A model generated the notes under the pieces. That model made no database searches. It was not told the origin of the DNA and was given only the letters and a program-made list of their open reading frames with translations. The position numbers were made by a program, and so were the translations under genes. Below are positions 16,637-25,483 of a stretch of 64,000 nucleotides of DNA, piece by piece. The stretch is from assembly GCA_965601955.1 (NCBI GenBank), contig OZ271855.1, forward strand, positions 2,790,001 through 2,854,000. Reading direction: 5' to 3'. The stretch's first letter is position 1; each line of letters opens with the position of its first letter. Source of the DNA: RHLJ01 sp965601955 (GTDB taxonomy: Bacteria > Bacteroidota > Rhodothermia > Balneolales > Balneolaceae).

Positions 16637-19525
16637 TTAATTCAGTTTTCCTTTCAGAATAACTGTAAATCCATCTTTATCTTCAAAGTTGAAATTTCCG
16701 CCAATTCTTTGGGCTCGCATTTCCATGTTACGAAGACCGTGCCCTGTCTTCTTAAGCCCTTTGCCAGTGGTCCCATTATCATAAATTCTGAACTTATATT
16801 CCCCATTTTCTGATTCCATACTTACTTCAACTTTGTCTCCATTAGAATACTTCGCAATATTGTTGACTGCTTCTTTAAAAATGAGATAGAGGTTTTCCTT
16901 TACCGGGACCGGAAGTTTATTATCCATTCTAAGCTCTTCAAAGTCGTAAGTAACCTGAAAGTTTTTAGGCTCCAGAACATTGATAATATAATCCTGCATC
17001 CGGTCGGTCAAATCTCCAAGTGTATCATTCCGAGCGTCAATAGACCAAACTATATCATCCAAGCTGGTTACTACCCTTCTACATTGCTTTCCAATTTGAG
17101 TTAAGGATTCCTTGAACTCCTTCTCAACATGACTTGCCTGTAAAAAATCCGATTGAAGTGCTATTTCTGTGAGACTTGCTCCAACATCATCATGTAAATC
17201 ACTTGCTATCCGAACTCTCATACGTTCAATATCTACCATTTTCATTATCTGGTAATTCCTGTAGAAAAGATAAATGATCCCTGTAATTGCTAATACTATG
17301 AGTGTAATAAACCACCAGCTCATCCAAAAAGGAGGATCAATAGAAAAGCGAATAATGACCATATCGTCACTCCATACTCCGCTTGAATTTCGAGCATGAA
17401 CCTGGAAAAAATATTCGCCTGGAGGCAAGGATGGGTACCTGACACTTCGAGCTGTTGTTCGTTGCCAATCCGGGTCTATGTTACTCATCCTGTATTCATA
17501 AACTACCTGGTTTGGGGCCGTAAAGTTTAACCCTGCATAATCGATCTCTACAAAATTACTGTTGTTATCCAGATCTAATCCATAAGTCTCGTACTGCTTT
17601 CCGGATGCCGTAAACTCGAGGAGATGCACTTTTGGTGGGACTTGATTCCCTTTATATACCGTGGGATCGAAATGACTAACTCCTTCTACACTGCCGAACC
17701 AAAGATGCCCCTCAGAATCCTCAAATACTGCCCCAAGGTTCATTTCATCAGAAACCAACCCTTGCTCTCTGGTAATAACCTGAATGGATTGCTCCCGGTC
17801 TTCTCCAATTTCACTGTAATATTTTTGTACATCTAAACGCACAATTCCAGCTGTAGTACCTATCCAAAAAAGTCCGCTCTTATCCTGACTTATGAAATAA
17901 CATACTTTATCCGGCAAACCATCCTCATCCGTAATACTTATAAACCTAACTCCATCAAACCAGGCAATACCTCCGAATGTGGATATCCATACCGTATTGT
18001 TATTGTCCATTATAATTGACATTACCCCATTATTTGGGACCCCCTGCTGGATTGAATAAATAGTTATTTCTTCCCCGTCAATCTTTGCAACTCCTCCATA
18101 AGTAGCCACCCAAATACTCCCATCTTCATCCTCGATAGTTTTAAGAACAGTATTACTGGGTAACCCATCTTCCTGAGTAATTGCTTCATAGGTAGAACCA
18201 TTAAATTTAATCAACCCTTCGTCATAGGTACTTATCCAATAGACTCCATCTGAAGCTTCCATCACATCTCTTACTTTTCTGAATGGAAACTCCGAGGAAT
18301 TGAACTGCTTAATTCTACCATTTTCCAGATACCCCAAACCATCTCTCATTCCTATCCATAACCGGTCTTTAGAATCCAGGCTTAAATGGTAAACGCGATC
18401 ATCTAATAACCCATTATGGATATTGAGATAGTCAAATCCTGTTTCAGTTCTAGACATCAATCCACCACCATATGTGGCCAACCAAAGCTTTCCATCTTTA
18501 TCTTCTGCTATGGATGTAACCAGGTTATTGCTAAGCCCAGAGTCAGTATTATAGTTTTCGAAATAATCCCCTAAAAACAAGCTTACCCCCCCTCCAAATG
18601 TGCCAAACCAGACATTCCCTTCCCGATCTATTGTGGAAGAATAAACGATGTCATTGGATAGCCCTTGTGTGGAGGTAAAGTTTTTAAATGAACCTTCTGA
18701 AAACCTGCTCACCCCTCCCTCTGTGCCCAACCAAATACTTCCGTCCTCCGAAATTGATAGGGATTGTACTCTGGAATCAATCAAACCCTCATTCATTCCA
18801 AAATTCTGAAATACAGCTCCATTAAACCGTGATATACCCTCTCGAGTAGCAATCCAAATTATACCATTACTATCAATTCCTAAATCTCTTATCCTGTTTT
18901 CAGGGAGTCCATCCTGGGTAGTAAATGTCTGCAAATTCCCATTTCTAAGTAAGGTCAGCCCATTCCTTGTGGCAAACCAAATATCTCCGTTCTCACTTTG
19001 AGCAATAGCACGTATCTGGTTATTAATAAATCCCTGGGAGGTAGAATAAAGGTCCAGCTCTCCATCTCCCAAATAATGCCATACTCCATCTCCATCCGTA
19101 CCAAACCAGAGGTGCCCTTCACTGTCTTCAAAAATGCTTATTACTTCACTATTTGCCAGCGATTCAAACCCGGTAGGACTATACACACTATCACCTTCGA
19201 TGTAATTAACACCGGCAGCAGTTCCTATCCATATTTTACCATCCCTGGCCTCATATAAAGAAAGAATTCTACTATGATTAAGACCGCTTTCTTCAAAAAA
19301 AGCCTCAAAAACTATCCCATCAAATCGATTTAAACCGTAGCCGGTTGCAAACCAGAGATATCCCTCATCATCCTGGATAAGATCATTTACCACGGATTCA
19401 CTTAGGCCGTCTTCTATTGAATAAGTGCGAAATGGGTAAGTCTGTGACCAACTAGTAGCCGGAATTAGAAAAAGGGTAATTAAAAATGGGAAAAACCAAT
19501 TTTTCATAGCCTGAAAGTAACGCAA
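16637..19525 (-). CDS. Hybrid-free sensor histidine kinase with two-component regulator propeller
   Basis: 962 aa. A signal segment (about 1-28) precedes around a dozen repeats of ~42 residues of the Reg_prop type (recurring DGSIWLGTEGGVSRF-like lines), giving a pair of periplasmic beta-propellers (about 30-600). A Y_Y_Y immunoglobulin-like domain follows (about 640-715, ending PPGEYFFQVHARNSSGVWS). After one membrane helix (about 728-748) comes a HisKA_3 dimer domain with phospho-acceptor DLHDDVGASL, and a HATPase domain with NNIAKYSNG and DNGTTGKGLKKTGHGLRNM. This is a classic extracellular-ligand sensor in Bacteroidota; unlike many, it has no fused receiver and AraC domain. Confidence 0.94.
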   Translation of the reverse strand: MRYFQAMKNWFFPFLITLFLIPATSWSQTYPFRTYSIEDGLSESVVNDLIQDDEGYLWFATGYGLNRFDGIVFEAFFEESGLNHSRILSLYEARDGKIWIGTAAGVNYIEGDSVYSPTGFESLANSEVISIFEDSEGHLWFGTDGDGVWHYLGDGELDLYSTSQGFINNQIRAIAQSENGDIWFATRNGLTLLRNGNLQTFTTQDGLPENRIRDLGIDSNGIIWIATREGISRFNGAVFQNFGMNEGLIDSRVQSLSISEDGSIWLGTEGGVSRFSEGSFKNFTSTQGLSNDIVYSSTIDREGNVWFGTFGGGVSLFLGDYFENYNTDSGLSNNLVTSIAEDKDGKLWLATYGGGLMSRTETGFDYLNIHNGLLDDRVYHLSLDSKDRLWIGMRDGLGYLENGRIKQFNSSEFPFRKVRDVMEASDGVYWISTYDEGLIKFNGSTYEAITQEDGLPSNTVLKTIEDEDGSIWVATYGGVAKIDGEEITIYSIQQGVPNNGVMSIIMDNNNTVWISTFGGIAWFDGVRFISITDEDGLPDKVCYFISQDKSGLFWIGTTAGIVRLDVQKYYSEIGEDREQSIQVITREQGLVSDEMNLGAVFEDSEGHLWFGSVEGVSHFDPTVYKGNQVPPKVHLLEFTASGKQYETYGLDLDNNSNFVEIDYAGLNFTAPNQVVYEYRMSNIDPDWQRTTARSVRYPSLPPGEYFFQVHARNSSGVWSDDMVIIRFSIDPPFWMSWWFITLIVLAITGIIYLFYRNYQIMKMVDIERMRVRIASDLHDDVGASLTEIALQSDFLQASHVEKEFKESLTQIGKQCRRVVTSLDDIVWSIDARNDTLGDLTDRMQDYIINVLEPKNFQVTYDFEELRMDNKLPVPVKENLYLIFKEAVNNIAKYSNGDKVEVSMESENGEYKFRIYDNGTTGKGLKKTGHGLRNMEMRAQRIGGNFNFEDKDGFTVILKGKLN

Positions 19526-19559
19526 AATAGCTGAGAATAGTAGGTAGCAATTTCCAATG

Positions 19560-20261
19560 CTATTGTGTGAAATTCTCTAACTGTTGAGTCCAATCAAATG
19601 TTTTGTATTCAATAGAATACCCGGTTAAATCTCGCTCCAGGTACGTATTTAGAACCTCAATGATTCCCTCTTCACCTCCAAAATCTTCAGCGAACCATTC
19701 CATAAGCTGCGTGACATGAACAACTTTATTTGATTCATCGATATCCGTCTCCAGGGTAAGGAAAAGCTTTGTTGCTGATTCCAGCTGCTTATCTATTTGT
19801 TTTGCATCATAAAAAGCTATTGGGGGACAACTCTTAGCTCCACAATTCAATGCAAAATGGATTCTGAAATCAACTGAATCAACGGCATATTGATCTAAGG
19901 TATATCCAGGTTTATCTCTTAGAATTGCATGTTCAACCTCATCAAATGTTAAGGTATCCCCCGCAATTGGAATTAGAGGTTTGATGAAGACAGAATCTAA
20001 TCCATAAGTATATCTGTCAGCAACAATCTGGTACCATGCGTTATAGATATTCAGCCAAAATGCTTTCTTTTTTTCATCCGTGTTCAATTCACTTTCAAGA
20101 ACCTCACCAGAAAGATTGGCAAAAGCTATTTCCAGCGAGTCGGTTGGATTCGAGCGTTTCACTTCGAGTAGAAGTTCACTGGAAAGATCCAGTGTTTGAA
20201 TCCTTTCATCCACAGACTGACATGACACCAGTAAAAGTAATCCAATAAGTAGTGCTCTCAT
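19560..20261 (-). CDS. DUF547 domain lipoprotein
   Basis: 233 aa. A short lipoprotein signal ends LLLLVSCQS (Cys15). The body matches DUF547: FWLNIYNAWYQIVADRY near residue 70, then the region VDFRIHFALNCGAKSCPPIAFYD (about 130-150) with the conserved Cys/Gly/Ser motif. The family is related to papain-like transglutaminase folds but its activity is not established. The gene starts directly after the stop of the upstream kinase-like gene (no gap), so they are probably co-transcribed. Confidence 0.85.
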   Translation of the reverse strand: MRALLIGLLLLVSCQSVDERIQTLDLSSELLLEVKRSNPTDSLEIAFANLSGEVLESELNTDEKKKAFWLNIYNAWYQIVADRYTYGLDSVFIKPLIPIAGDTLTFDEVEHAILRDKPGYTLDQYAVDSVDFRIHFALNCGAKSCPPIAFYDAKQIDKQLESATKLFLTLETDIDESNKVVHVTQLMEWFAEDFGGEEGIIEVLNTYLERDLTGYSIEYKTFDWTQQLENFTQ

Positions 20262-21308
20262 TTAAAACCCACGATTAATAAGGATTGAAGCATCATCTAG
20301 CAATCCTTCTTTTTCTTCAAGAGTTAAAGATACAGGAAGTTGTGCAATTCCTATCAACCTTCTGATTATTTCTACTCCAATAAACCCACAAAATCTTGAG
20401 GTATTAAATCCCTTTGGCTTCTCAAAGTTATCAATCGCGTTATTCACTAAATCGGGTTCTGTCTTTGCAAGAATAAGATGAGCAATAAATACTGCAATAT
20501 CCCATTCAGGAGGCCCAACAAAAGAAAATTCCGGATCAATGACATATAGGCTTGAGGATGAAGTAAGAATGCTCCCTGGATATAAATCCCCATGAAGAAG
20601 ATATTTTCCCGGTCCCAGGTACGATTCTCCGAGCGCATATACCTTGCTTTTCAACTCTTCATCTGCCTTCAACGGTTTCGATAGCTCTTCAAGTCCGGGC
20701 TGGATAAAATCTAGCTCAAAACCATTCCCTATTTGAAAGGGTAAATCAAAGATGTGTTGATGATTAAGCTTTCGCATCTCAAGATTATCCGGGAAATCAT
20801 CATAAAATTCTATTGCCGATAACCGGTTAGCGAAACCTATGACTTCATTGATTTCTCTCTCTGAAACGGAATTACCTTCGGAATAAATATACATCATATC
20901 CTGTGCGTCCTTAAGGTCTTCCTGGGCAAGAATATTGCTCCCGGCATCATATCCCATTAACGTAGGCACATAAGCACTTAACTCATCATATGCTGACGCT
21001 ACCTCCAAAAATTGCTTTTCTACCCTCCCCCGTTCTGTTGGAGCATCAAACTGGGGATATTTTTCAACCCATGGCCTCGCTTGTTTGAGGATTAAAGAGG
21101 GAGAATCCCTGAATTCCGCTCTTAGCACATAATTCATATTTCCTTCTCCAGGAATACTTAAGGAGAGCAATGAATCTGTAGGGGCTATCCATCCCTGAAG
21201 TTTTAAATAATGTTCGGTTTCGGCCTGCAGTTCTTTACAAAGGAAAAAACCATCCTGGAAGCTAACCCTAAATTTAGCTTCCATTTCTTTATTCTCGCTA
21301 ATAATCAC
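20262..21308 (-). CDS. MtnK-like small-molecule kinase (APH fold)
   Basis: 348 aa from a GTG at 21308; an ATG eight codons in (21284) is an alternative start. The protein-kinase-like APH fold is shown by the catalytic loop LLHGDLYPGS and the metal-binding segment VIDPEFSFVGPPEWDI. Both match methylthioribose kinase (HGDLHxGS, DPEFxFxGPxxxD) more closely than aminoglycoside kinases. A Gly-loop equivalent is IPGEGNMNYVLRA. MtnK phosphorylates 5-methylthioribose in methionine salvage, but no other mtn genes are nearby, so the substrate is uncertain. Confidence 0.75.
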   Translation of the reverse strand: MIISENKEMEAKFRVSFQDGFFLCKELQAETEHYLKLQGWIAPTDSLLSLSIPGEGNMNYVLRAEFRDSPSLILKQARPWVEKYPQFDAPTERGRVEKQFLEVASAYDELSAYVPTLMGYDAGSNILAQEDLKDAQDMMYIYSEGNSVSEREINEVIGFANRLSAIEFYDDFPDNLEMRKLNHQHIFDLPFQIGNGFELDFIQPGLEELSKPLKADEELKSKVYALGESYLGPGKYLLHGDLYPGSILTSSSSLYVIDPEFSFVGPPEWDIAVFIAHLILAKTEPDLVNNAIDNFEKPKGFNTSRFCGFIGVEIIRRLIGIAQLPVSLTLEEKEGLLDDASILINRGF

Positions 21309-21366
21309 TTTTGTCTTTTTTAATACTTTCTATCTTCGCAAAACTCAGAATTTTTCTAAATACCAA

Positions 21367-22476
21367 ATGCACGAAGACATATCTTCGAAATCAACTTTGC
21401 ATATAACGACGCAAAAAGGCATTTCGCCTGAGGTAACAAAATTATTAGAGCAAACGATCTTTGGCACAAAAGGTAAAGTCCGTTACCGACAAAAGCACAT
21501 AGTTGATGGAATGAAGCGCCAGAAAAACCTGGAATTCATCCAGGTGAAAAAGGGAAAACGCTTATTAGGCACTACTGGAGTAGTTTCTCGCAAGACTTCG
21601 GGAATTGGAGACACTATGAATAGCCTCTACATCCGATATCTATCCATAAACAATCCTTTTATTAATAAAGACAAGCCAAAAAGCACCTCCTCAGAAAGAA
21701 GAAAACGAATAGGGACTTCGCTTAAACAAAAAATTGGAGAGGAAATCACCAGTCATTTTGAGACCCCTTTATTAGATAAGGACGAGCAGGGAATCTTTTA
21801 TGCTTTTGTAGAATCTGAAAACTACAACTCCAAGGAGCTATGCATCACCATGGGATTCTATCCTCAACGGCGAGTTTCGACGATACTTTTCAGTAGATTC
21901 TTTCCAAAAACGTCAGCCCAGTGCAGGGAGGTCAAGGAATCGGAGGTCGATGAACTTAAAAAGTCCCTCCGTAATCATTACTCTGACCATGCCTTCTATT
22001 TTGACGATCTTCTTTCTAATGCCGGTTATTTTATTCTCGAAAAAGATGGAAAAATAGTGGCTGGGATTAGATGTAAGCCTGTACATTGGGAGCTTATTGA
22101 AGTACCAGGTTTTAGTGGTTTCCTGATGCAAAAAGTACTCCCCCATCTCCCTTTAACAAATAAGCTATTCCGACCTAAACGATTCAGTTTTCTTGCTTTT
22201 GACTATGCATGGACTTCATTCGGTAACATCAATCTGCTCTACGAGGTAATGGAGCATTGCTGTACTATTCATAATATCCATACAGGAATGATTTGGTGTG
22301 ATACGGAGGCTGAAATCACCAGGCTTTTTAAAAAATCGAATGGCTTAGGATTTCTAAACGCTATAAGAAAGGATGTCACTGCTGAGGTAATGATGAGATT
22401 TATAGGCTTTGATGAAGAACAGAAGAATGACTTATTGAATAAACCGGTGTTTGTTTCAGCTTCAGATATGACCTAG
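21367..22476 (+). CDS. Probable tandem GNAT-like acyltransferase
   Basis: 369 aa, not confidently recognised. The N-terminal half has GNAT features: a strand FIQVKKGKRLLGTTGVVSR, an acyl-CoA-loop-like RRKRIGTSLKQKIGEEI, and the closing pattern SENYNSKELCITMGFYPQR, which resembles the end of GNAT domains. The second half repeats a GNAT-like strand pair (GYFILEKDGKIVAGIRCKP) and ends in a less clear region. No signal peptide, so cytoplasmic. It is divergent from the MtnK-like gene by 58 bp. Substrate and physiological role are unknown. Confidence 0.55.
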   Translation: MHEDISSKSTLHITTQKGISPEVTKLLEQTIFGTKGKVRYRQKHIVDGMKRQKNLEFIQVKKGKRLLGTTGVVSRKTSGIGDTMNSLYIRYLSINNPFINKDKPKSTSSERRKRIGTSLKQKIGEEITSHFETPLLDKDEQGIFYAFVESENYNSKELCITMGFYPQRRVSTILFSRFFPKTSAQCREVKESEVDELKKSLRNHYSDHAFYFDDLLSNAGYFILEKDGKIVAGIRCKPVHWELIEVPGFSGFLMQKVLPHLPLTNKLFRPKRFSFLAFDYAWTSFGNINLLYEVMEHCCTIHNIHTGMIWCDTEAEITRLFKKSNGLGFLNAIRKDVTAEVMMRFIGFDEEQKNDLLNKPVFVSASDMT

Positions 22477-22549
22477 TATTTCATTTTTTTTCAACAACTT
22501 TAGCTTTGCTTTTTCATTTTAGCTTCTCAACACTCCTCAGCTCTTCATT

Positions 22550-23656
22550 ATGAAAAAAAATATCTCAAGAAAAGACTTTGTTAAAAAAACCGGTGCTTTG
22601 ATAGCTGGCGTTTCAGCCCTTTCAACAACCGGATTCCCCAACATCATTCTTCCCAAAAAGAAGGACAAACTTGGTGTTGCACTCGTAGGTTTAGGAAGGT
22701 ACAGCAACGGCAGACTAGCACCCGGATTACAACTCACCGAACATTGTGAATTAAGAGGAATAGTTACCGGAACACCCAGCAAAATACCTGTCTGGCAGGA
22801 GCGATACGATATTCCCGATGCAAATGTCTATAACTATGAGAATATGCATGAGGTAGCTAATAATGACGATATTGATGTTATATATATAGTGCTTCCTACC
22901 GGGCTTCACGCTAAATACGCCATTATTGGAGCTGAAGCCGGAAAAAATGTTTGGTGTGAAAAGCCCATGGCCAAAACTGTGGAGGAATGTCAGGCTATTA
23001 TTAATGCAGCTACAGAAAATAAAGTCCAACTTACTATTGGTTATCGCCTACAGCATGAGCCAAATAACCAGCAGGTGATGGAATATGCCCGTCAAAAAAC
23101 ATATGGTACTATCAAGGATATCAGAACCGGTGCCGGGTATAGTGGACGTCATCGTGAAGGAAACTGGAGGCGAAGTAAAGAGCTAGGCGGTGGAGCACTT
23201 TATGACATGGGCGTGTACCCCATCAATGCAGCCAGGTATGCGGCTCAAATGGAACCTACCCAGGTTCGGGGAAGGCAGTGGTCTGACCGGAGCGAGATGT
23301 ATAATGAAGTGGACGAGTTTTCAGAATTTGAAATGGAGTTCTCAAATGAGCTATTCGCCAGAGGTGAAACCGCATTTGGCAAATCGAGCAATTACCTGGA
23401 TGTGACTAGCTCTAAGGGATGGTATCGGCTTCGGCCTTTCCAAAGCTATTCAGGAGTGCGGGGAGAAACCAGTGACGGTACGCAATTACCTGCTGATCCT
23501 GGCCATCAGCAAGCCCGACAGATGGATAATGACGCCCTAGCAATCAAAGAGAGTAAAAATCCTATAGTTCCTGGAGAAGATGGACTACGAGATATCCGCA
23601 TTGTACAGGCAATCATGGAATCCTCTCGAAAAGGTGGGGTTTGGATTAAGCTGTAA
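22550..23656 (+). CDS. Gfo/Idh/MocA-family oxidoreductase, exported
   Basis: 368 aa. The N-terminus (NISRKDFVKKTGALIAG) resembles a Tat signal with Arg-Lys in place of the twin Arg, as is common in secreted members of this family. The Rossmann fold begins about residue 42 (LGVALVGLGRYS). The family motif VWCEKPMAKTVEECQ carries the EKP catalytic-site Lys, and the C-terminal alpha/beta domain has GGGALYDMGVYPINAARY. These enzymes oxidise or reduce sugars with tightly bound NAD(P); several act on glycans in the periplasm. Substrate unknown. Its 3' end abuts the accessory island and a copy of the rpoD tail. Confidence 0.9.
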   Translation: MKKNISRKDFVKKTGALIAGVSALSTTGFPNIILPKKKDKLGVALVGLGRYSNGRLAPGLQLTEHCELRGIVTGTPSKIPVWQERYDIPDANVYNYENMHEVANNDDIDVIYIVLPTGLHAKYAIIGAEAGKNVWCEKPMAKTVEECQAIINAATENKVQLTIGYRLQHEPNNQQVMEYARQKTYGTIKDIRTGAGYSGRHREGNWRRSKELGGGALYDMGVYPINAARYAAQMEPTQVRGRQWSDRSEMYNEVDEFSEFEMEFSNELFARGETAFGKSSNYLDVTSSKGWYRLRPFQSYSGVRGETSDGTQLPADPGHQQARQMDNDALAIKESKNPIVPGEDGLRDIRIVQAIMESSRKGGVWIKL

Positions 23657-23683
23657 AAAAAAGCCCCGATTAAATCGGGGCTT
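23657..23683 (-). terminator. Terminator hairpin associated with rpoD-tail copy 1
   Basis: AAGCCCCGAT and ATCGGGGCTT form a 10-bp stem with a 3-nt loop. The T-run is on the minus strand, in line with terminating transcription coming from the rpoD side. It also sits immediately after the Gfo/Idh stop and could stop that gene in the other direction. Confidence 0.75.
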
Positions 23684-23970
23684 AACTAATTCCATAGAGA
23701 ACCAGGATTATTATCCTAAATAAACTCTTAGAGCTGCACTTCGGTTGTGATGACGAAGTTTTCTTAGCGCCTTTTCTTTTTCCTGGTTCCGTAGCTCTGC
23801 TGCGGAACCCATTGACCTTCTTGCTAGAGTCAGACTTCCACTGCCGTCACGGAGCGGAGCTCCATAACTAGGTTAATGCAACTACTATCCGTACTATTGG
23901 TTGTTCTTAGTTGATTCTTATGTATTGCCTTTATGCAAGTCGCAGACTTGCTCAACCTCTTCTCATAAGT
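23662..23970. repeat. ~309-bp direct repeat, copy 1 (contains rpoD tail)
   Basis: Matches 25677-25985 with a constant offset of 2,015 bp and only scattered substitutions, no indels that I could find. Contents in order on the plus strand: terminator hairpin, 22 codons plus stop of an rpoD 3' end (reverse), a hairpin GGTTCCG/CGGAACC, a GGAGC-GGA-GCTCC palindrome, about 100 bp of unique-looking sequence, and palindromes of the AAGTC-N3-GACTT type. The span 23657-24016 holds no complete ordinary gene. Confidence 0.9.
23711..23812 (-). pseudogene. Duplicated rpoD 3' end, copy 1 (33-codon open frame)
   Basis: An ATG at 23812 opens a 33-codon frame, MGSAAELRNQ and then EKEKALRKLRHHNRSAALRV-YLG. The last 22 residues equal the C-terminus of RpoD encoded at 39815. 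Against rpoD there are four base differences in this part (Leu TTG to CTA, Arg CGA to AGA, Lys AAG to AAA), all synonymous. Most likely a displaced gene end rather than a real microprotein, but the frame is open and has a start codon. Confidence 0.8.
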
Positions 23971-23980
23971 CACAAACTTA
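23935..23980. repeat. Two AAGTC-type palindromes
   Basis: GCAAGTC-GCA-GACTTGC (23935-23951) is perfect. TAAGTCACAAACTTA (23966-23980) is imperfect. They are members of the palindrome family that recurs at 25.0-25.2, 25.95-26.14 and 29.08-29.13 kb. Confidence 0.85.
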
Positions 23981-24016
23981 AGAGATCATTGGGTGTTATA
24001 TACGGTTCCTTTTTTG

Positions 24017-24208
24017 CTAAAAGGAAGATAAAAGCTGTTTAATTCCTTCCCTTTTCTCTTCCTGGCAACAATTCCAAACAAAAGCTTTTCCATCATTTTC
24101 AATAACAATTAGTTCAATCTCTAAATTGTCTAAACTGGACTGAGAGTTTGATCCAAGATAATCAATCACCCTAAATAGTTTCGTCAGATTATCTTCAAGT
24201 ATTATCAA
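24017..24208 (-). CDS. Small hypothetical protein, possible immunity
   Basis: 63 aa, acidic, no membrane helix or signal peptide; not recognised. It starts 21 bp after the stop of the 90-aa gene and reads in the same direction, so they look like one unit at the distal end of the Rhs tail. By position it may be a second immunity or accessory protein. Short length and no known motif keep confidence low. Confidence 0.45.
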   Translation of the reverse strand: MIILEDNLTKLFRVIDYLGSNSQSSLDNLEIELIVIENDGKAFVWNCCQEEKREGIKQLLSSF

Positions 24209-24229
24209 TAAAAGACCTCTTTCAAAATC

Positions 24230-24502
24230 TTAAGATTCTGCGATAGAGCTTAAAACTTCTTCGGTTAAACTCACATCCCAACTAATTAAGTACTCCCTTC
24301 CTTTTCGGTTTATTTTTTGAGAATTCTTTAATTCAGTGCCTATTGAATACTTCATTGGATCTAAAGTAATTATATTTGCCTTAAAGCCAGACAAACTCAA
24401 CAAAACAGCATTTAGAAACTTCTTCCAATTATGGAATTCACTAATCTTGTAATGCTGTGATAGCAGAACTTTAAATTTGTTTTCACCTTCTTCAATTTTC
24501 AT
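24230..24502 (-). CDS. Small hypothetical protein, candidate orphan immunity
   Basis: 90 aa, soluble, no motif that I recognise. The context is informative: 5 bp upstream ends a short frame that looks like the last 20 codons of a toxin (24508-24570), and a palindrome precedes that. This is the toxin-stub/immunity-gene order expected of an orphan Rhs immunity gene. The N-terminus MKIEEGENKFKVLLSQHY and the C-terminal ISWDVSLTEEVLSSIAES suggest a mixed alpha/beta protein. Confidence 0.55.
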   Translation of the reverse strand: MKIEEGENKFKVLLSQHYKISEFHNWKKFLNAVLLSLSGFKANIITLDPMKYSIGTELKNSQKINRKGREYLISWDVSLTEEVLSSIAES

Positions 24503-24507
24503 TTTTT

Positions 24508-24570
24508 TTAATTCTTATTGTATTCTATTAAGGTTTCTGCAGCTGCTTCACCAGCAGAAGCTAGAGCTTC
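24508..24570 (-). pseudogene. Toxin C-terminal stub
   Basis: A 20-codon frame, EALASAGEAAAETLIEYNKN and stop, bounded upstream by a TAA beside the palindrome at 24581. It ends just before the ATG of the 90-aa gene, as the end of a toxin gene would. Inferred to be the remnant of a deleted Rhs tip; too short to prove. Confidence 0.4.
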
Positions 24571-24580
24571 TTACCCTGCA

Positions 24581-24602
24581 TTCCGAAGGTTGACCTTCGG
24601 AA
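24581..24602. repeat. Perfect palindrome TTCCGAAGGT-TG-ACCTTCGGAA
   Basis: 10-bp arms with a 2-nt centre. It sits between the toxin stub at 24508 and the 102-aa immunity gene, in the place taken by AAGTC-type palindromes in the other units. The minus-strand frame running into it contains VPTGKILIS, a possible decayed DPTG junction. Confidence 0.85.
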
Positions 24603-24654
24603 CGAGATTAAAATTTTTCCCGTCGGCACTATAACATACTCCTTGTCCCAGGTG

Positions 24655-24963
24655 CTAATAAATCACTAAATAGTCATCTATTTCTGCCAAATCTAAACCT
24701 GCAATAAATTTGTAGTAACCAATTTCATCTTCTTTTTGCAGGATAGAGTAAGTCAACATCAATGTCGGTAAACCATTCTCAACATCGATGATGTTAAGGG
24801 CTTTTGACTGAAGGATTATTTCATAATCATTTACCTTTTTGGTTAGCTCACCACTTTCGATAAGCTCTTGAATACCACTTAAAAAGGATTCTTTGGATTT
24901 TTTCTCCAGCGCTTTCCAATCAAGATTCAAAGTCAAATCATCAATTATTCTATTTAAATCCAT
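24655..24963 (-). CDS. Small acidic protein, candidate orphan immunity
   Basis: 102 aa, soluble, acidic, no family I can name with confidence. It starts MDLNRIIDDLTLNLDWKALE and ends DLAEIDDYLVIY. It begins 14 bp after the stop of a 30-codon frame that looks like a toxin C-terminus (24978-25070), which in turn begins at a palindrome. The same stub-immunity layout is seen in at least three other places in this tail. Role as immunity protein is inference from context. Confidence 0.6.
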   Translation of the reverse strand: MDLNRIIDDLTLNLDWKALEKKSKESFLSGIQELIESGELTKKVNDYEIILQSKALNIIDVENGLPTLMLTYSILQKEDEIGYYKFIAGLDLAEIDDYLVIY

Positions 24964-24977
24964 AATCTTACCTGTTA

Positions 24978-25070
24978 TTATTTATGTCCCTTTACAACTT
25001 TGTAAAAAACAATCGATCTATCGGACTGTTGCTTACTATATACTCCCCAAAGATCTTTCAAGTCTGTGAC
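24978..25070 (-). pseudogene. Toxin C-terminal stub
   Basis: A 30-codon frame with a protein-like C-terminus (LWGVYSKQQSDRSIVFYK, then VVKGHK and stop). Its upstream limit is a TAA that lies inside the palindrome at 25059-25073. It ends 14 bp before the 102-aa gene. Interpreted as the 3' remnant of a deleted Rhs toxin domain. Confidence 0.5.
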
Positions 25071-25200
25071 TTAAAAGTAACGGCACAGGAAGTCTCTGAC
25101 TTCCATTGCCATCTATTGGTTACAACTAGTGCCTTTTTCTTTAGACCTTAATGCAAGTCACAGACTTGCTACACGTTTTCTCTTAAGTCACAAACTTAAG
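25059..25200. repeat. Cluster of four AAGTC-N3-GACTT palindromes
   Basis: CAAGTC-TGT-GACTTA (25059), GGAAGTC-TCT-GACTTCC (25088-25104), GCAAGTC-ACA-GACTTGC (25153-25169) and the imperfect CTTAAGTC-ACA-AACTTAAG (25182-25200). The stretch 25108-25200 is nearly identical (two differences) to 29034-29126. The cluster lies between a DPTG junction stub and a toxin stub. Confidence 0.88.
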
Positions 25201-25252
25201 AGATCATTGGGGGTAGTTCTTTTATGCACTCCCCAGTAGGATCGGTGAAGCT
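25196..25252 (-). other. Rhs core/tip junction stub (DPTG)
   Basis: A minus-strand frame reads SFTDPTGECIKELPPMIS and stop. DPTG is the conserved end of the Rhs core, after which the variable toxin begins. Here the frame stops within a few codons, inside the palindrome at 25182-25200, so the tip is missing. Confidence 0.6.
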
Positions 25253-25256
25253 TCGG

Positions 25257-25475
25257 CTAAAAAGAAATTATCAATAGAACTATTAATACTACTATTCCGA
25301 GAATGAGAGTAGGATATTCATCGGCATGAATTTTCCCGTCTACTTCTTTCTGTTTCTTTAATCTTTTGAATTTCAAGACAAGAACGACTAATACGATAAC
25401 CGAAGCAAGTAAATATGGATTCAAACCATATTTATCGGTAAAAGAAAGAAAATTTTGAACAATTTTTTCATCCAT
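25257..25475 (-). CDS. Small two-helix membrane protein, candidate immunity
   Basis: 72 aa. Two hydrophobic helices (about 19-34, PYLLASVIVLVVLVL; about 55-71, PTLILGIVVLIVLLIISF) are joined by a basic and then acidic loop. It begins 8 bp after the stop of the 67-codon toxin remnant and ends just before the next DPTG stub. Membrane immunity proteins of this size usually counter toxins that act on or across the inner membrane; that is inference. No family recognised. Confidence 0.55.
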   Translation of the reverse strand: MDEKIVQNFLSFTDKYGLNPYLLASVIVLVVLVLKFKRLKKQKEVDGKIHADEYPTLILGIVVLIVLLIISF

Positions 25476-25483
25476 ATAACGAA

